A stretch of 64,000 nucleotides of DNA, taken from assembly GCF_003097635.1 (NCBI RefSeq), contig NZ_QCZI01000006.1, positions 124,001 to 188,000 on the forward strand, written 5' to 3'. The number at the start of each line of letters is the position of its first letter. Within the stretch, counting starts at the first letter, position 1. This stretch comes from Flavobacterium psychrotolerans (GTDB taxonomy: Bacteria; Bacteroidota; Bacteroidia; Flavobacteriales; Flavobacteriaceae). The translations under genes and the position numbers were made by a program. Below, in pieces: positions 63,066 through 64,000 of this stretch. The notes under the pieces were generated by a model. That model worked only from the letters and a program-made list of their open reading frames with translations. It ran no database searches and was not told the origin of the DNA.

Positions 63066-64000
63066 ATGGCAGTTTTACAAAAAATTAGACAACGTTCACT
63101 TCTTCTAATACTAGTTATTGGCTTTTCTTTATTCGCATTTATAGCGCAAGATTTATATAGAAAAGGGGGTTTTAATCAAACTTCAAAGTATGTAGGTAGC
63201 ATTAATGACAAAGACATTTCTTTTGAGGATTTTAGGGTTAAAGTAAGTAACGTTGAAAAAAGCGGACAACAAGGGATGACTTCCATTCAAGCTGCAAATA
63301 GAGTTTGGGATCAAGAAGTATCCATTGCTTTGCTTTCATCTGAATTTGACAAGCTTGGGATAAGAGCCGGGGAAAAACATATTATTGAAGCATTAAAATC
63401 AGATCAAAACATAGGGCAAAACCCTTTATTCCTTAATGCAGCAGGAGTTTTTGATATTGCAAAATTCAAAGAATATTTCAAATCAAATCCGGAACAAGCT
63501 CAATTAATTAAAGATAGGGAGAAAGATGCTGAGCTTAATGCAAAGTATCAAATCTACAATACTCTAGTAAAAGCAGGAGTTTATACTACTGAAAGTGAAG
63601 GAAAATTGAAATATGAAATGGAAGCCAATAAAGTAAACTTCGATTACGTATCAGTATTGTTTTCTACTGTAAAAGATAGCGATGTAAAAGTTTCTGACGC
63701 TGAAATTACAGATTTTATGAAGAAAAATGAAAAGAAATACAAAGCGGATGAAACCCGTGAAATAGAATATGTACTTATTGCAGATAAAGCATCTCCAGAA
63801 GATGAAATGGAAGTGAAAACTAAGGTTAATTCTTTATTAAACGGAAGAGTGGTTTACAATCAGTCTACTACTAAAAATGATACGTTGCCAGGATTTAAAG
63901 CAGCAACAAACAATGCGGAATTTGTAAATGAGAATTCCGATATTCCTTATGATTCAACTTATGTTGCCAAAAAAGATTTACCAACAGAAAGTGCAGAACA
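63066..64000 (+). CDS. PpiD/SurA-type periplasmic chaperone (partial)
   Basis: Open from ATG 63066 to the window edge, 311 codons seen. It starts MAVLQKIRQRSLLLILVIGF, a membrane anchor at residues 10-27 after a basic lead. The SurA_N-like region follows: VGSINDKDISFEDFRVKV near 44-60, RVWDQEVSIALLSSEFDKLGI and HIIEALKSDQNIGQNPLF near 113-130. This layout is that of inner-membrane-anchored PpiD, which assists outer-membrane protein folding. The parvulin domain would lie beyond the edge. It is read with lptC and the CNNM gene but has its own weak promoter. Confidence 0.88.
   Translation, partial: MAVLQKIRQRSLLLILVIGFSLFAFIAQDLYRKGGFNQTSKYVGSINDKDISFEDFRVKVSNVEKSGQQGMTSIQAANRVWDQEVSIALLSSEFDKLGIRAGEKHIIEALKSDQNIGQNPLFLNAAGVFDIAKFKEYFKSNPEQAQLIKDREKDAELNAKYQIYNTLVKAGVYTTESEGKLKYEMEANKVNFDYVSVLFSTVKDSDVKVSDAEITDFMKKNEKKYKADETREIEYVLIADKASPEDEMEVKTKVNSLLNGRVVYNQSTTKNDTLPGFKAATNNAEFVNENSDIPYDSTYVAKKDLPTESAE

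Noticed and set aside
1..64000. CRISPR array
   Set aside because: I found no run of regularly spaced repeats with unique spacers. The only tandem repeat is the 11-bp unit at 50210.

Overview
The window is chromosomal DNA from a Bacteroidota bacterium, most likely Flavobacterium or a close relative. The signs are the low GC content, promoters of the TTTG–N18-22–TAnnTTTG type, a type A T9SS sorting domain, a DnaE fused to a proofreading exonuclease, and an alternative complex III/aa3 oxidase operon. These assignments come from reading translations and motifs by eye; no database search was run.

0–23.7 kb holds housekeeping genes: dnaE with an N-terminal exonuclease, trxA, a DUF58/VWA gene, tRNA-Asp, a DUF456 membrane protein, a lipoprotein, a glycosyltransferase/flippase-like pair, ruvC, hemW, a GNAT and a YjbR-like gene, a PH/SHOCT protein, a family 4 glycosyltransferase and a universal stress protein. 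The rimP-nusA-infB operon follows, with a terminator-like hairpin in its leader. Then come a secreted C1 peptidase, a decayed secreted-protein gene, a beta-barrel protein and a SPOR protein.

23.8–35.2 kb is one long respiratory operon: actA-B-C-D-E-F (alternative complex III, quinol:cytochrome c oxidoreductase) followed by cytochrome oxidase subunits II and I. Together they take electrons from menaquinol to O2. 35.2–40.9 kb has ruvB, queG, a VanZ-like membrane protein and a T9SS-secreted protein with Ycf48/BNR repeats.

40.9–58.7 kb is an integrated genetic element in the 3' end of tRNA-Phe(GAA). It is bounded by a 13-bp direct repeat (40912-40924 and 58710-58722). Its left part is a mobility module: tyrosine recombinase, a 502-aa unknown protein, two small helix-turn-helix proteins and a replication-initiator-like protein. 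Its cargo is a probable anti-phage locus: an SNF2-type helicase, an AlbA_2/GHKL ATPase, a type III modification methylase, a type III restriction subunit, an SDH/ClpP-fold protease and a 70-aa protein. Next is a 1.2-kb gene-free pyrimidine-rich tract, then a MARQKG-type unknown protein and a thermonuclease-like protein. CCGTACAAA-type sites recur near both ends and before the HTH genes. The element separated the tRNA from its own terminator and supplies another.

58.7–64 kb returns to core genes: tRNA-Phe, coaX, an outer-membrane protein, lptC, a small membrane protein, a CNNM/CorC-type transporter, and the start of a PpiD/SurA-type chaperone cut by the window end.

The best candidate for an undescribed system is the six-gene cargo at 45.7–55.9 kb, where a type III restriction-modification pair is combined with an SNF2 helicase, a Schlafen-like ATPase and a protease.
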